Source of the DNA: Pyrinomonadaceae bacterium
GTDB taxonomy: Bacteria; Acidobacteriota; Blastocatellia; Pyrinomonadales; Pyrinomonadaceae
DNA length: 52,659 bases
NCBI GenBank assembly: GCA_025922875.1
Contig: JAICGZ010000006.1
Location: 1 to 52,659 of the forward strand
Direction: 5' to 3'
In this document: one piece after another, positions 52,488 to 52,659 of the stretch
Layout: every line of letters begins with the position of its first letter
How positions within the stretch are numbered: the first letter of the stretch is position 1
Position numbers and translations under genes: made by a program
The notes under the pieces: model-generated
The model's input: only the letters and a program-made list of their open reading frames with translations
Database searches by the model: none
Told to the model about the DNA's origin: nothing

Positions 52488-52659
52488 CTACTTGGAACCG
52501 TTGCCGAGTGCGCGGAGCGTCTCGTCAATGCAGGTGCTTAGTTGTGCGCCGAGCACCTGGACGTGTGGCTCGCGGATCATTGAGAAGTGATCGCCGGGGA
52601 CGATGTGCAGATCGACGCCTTCGGTCGCGAAATTTCCCCAGCCTTTGAAAGGATCGTTA
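52488..52659 (-). CDS. C-terminal end of an NRPS thioesterase domain (partial)
   Basis: The last 56 codons of a gene that runs off the right edge. It reads NDPFKGWGNF, ATEGVDLHIV, PGDHFSMIRE, then a helix to LGNGSK and a TAG stop at 52488-52490. PGDHFSMI carries the catalytic His of a type I thioesterase, as found at the end of NRPS and PKS chains. With MbtH and a SyrD/PvdE exporter in the same cluster, an NRPS or NRPS-PKS hybrid is by far the most likely. The thioesterase would release the peptide by hydrolysis or cyclisation. Its adenylation domains, needed to learn the product, lie outside the window. Confidence 0.85.
   Translation of the reverse strand, partial: NDPFKGWGNFATEGVDLHIVPGDHFSMIREPHVQVLGAQLSTCIDETLRALGNGSK

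Overview
The window looks like a chromosome of an acidobacterium, probably class Blastocatellia. The pointers are a long MacB/FtsX-type orphan permease of the acidobacterial ADOP kind, a propeller/Y_Y_Y/HisKA_3 sensor kinase, a LamG-HYR-PKD secreted protein, and dense imperfect palindromic intergenic repeats. The assignment is an inference from gene content only.

Left part, about 1-29.4 kb: an accretion zone at a tRNA-Val(GAC) gene. One complete tRNA lies at 29323-29397 on the minus strand. Its 3' half (45 bp, CCA end through the anticodon loop) recurs as identical direct repeats at 180-224, 1907-1951 and 5921-5965, each with a related 3' flank. The repeats cut the region into three segments: (i) a Phd/VapC-type toxin-antitoxin pair and a small unknown gene; (ii) a DUF433/DUF5615-type pair and a primase-helicase-DUF3883 protein of TOTE conflict-system type; (iii) a 23 kb segment with a sensor kinase/response regulator pair, a secreted LamG protein and a lipid/polyketide locus. 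No integrase gene is visible.

The lipid/polyketide locus (12.7-28.9 kb) has a one-module PKS (FAAL-ACP-KS-AT-DH-KR-ACP-TE), two radical SAM enzymes in the same operon, a FakA-FakB-like fatty acid kinase fusion, and an acyl-AMP ligase-ACP-PlsC fusion. Together they could activate a fatty acid, extend or modify it, and transfer acyl chains to a glycerolipid. The product is unknown.

Middle, 29.4-34.0 kb: a coiled-coil membrane protein, a secreted GIN/DUF2807 protein, and an M28 peptidase with a clear terminator.

Right part, 34.1-52.66 kb: one minus-strand biosynthetic cluster running off the right edge. In transcription order it holds the thioesterase end of an NRPS, a SyrD/PvdE-type peptide exporter, an ADOP permease, an SznF-like diiron oxygenase-cupin protein, a Rieske protein overlapping it by one base, a PRMT7/9-like arginine methyltransferase (SznE-like), a NodU/CmcH carbamoyltransferase, carB, a lysine 2,3-aminomutase-family enzyme, a methyltransferase, a PhpK-like radical SAM enzyme, and MbtH fused to an extra domain. 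The SznE/SznF pairing is the logic that makes the N-nitrosourea of streptozotocin from arginine. Here all seven diiron ligand positions align with SznF (one Glu to Asp), but the cupin lacks its HxH pair. This suggests a peptide carrying an N-methyl, N-hydroxylated arginine rather than a finished nitrosourea. It is the most interesting system in the window.
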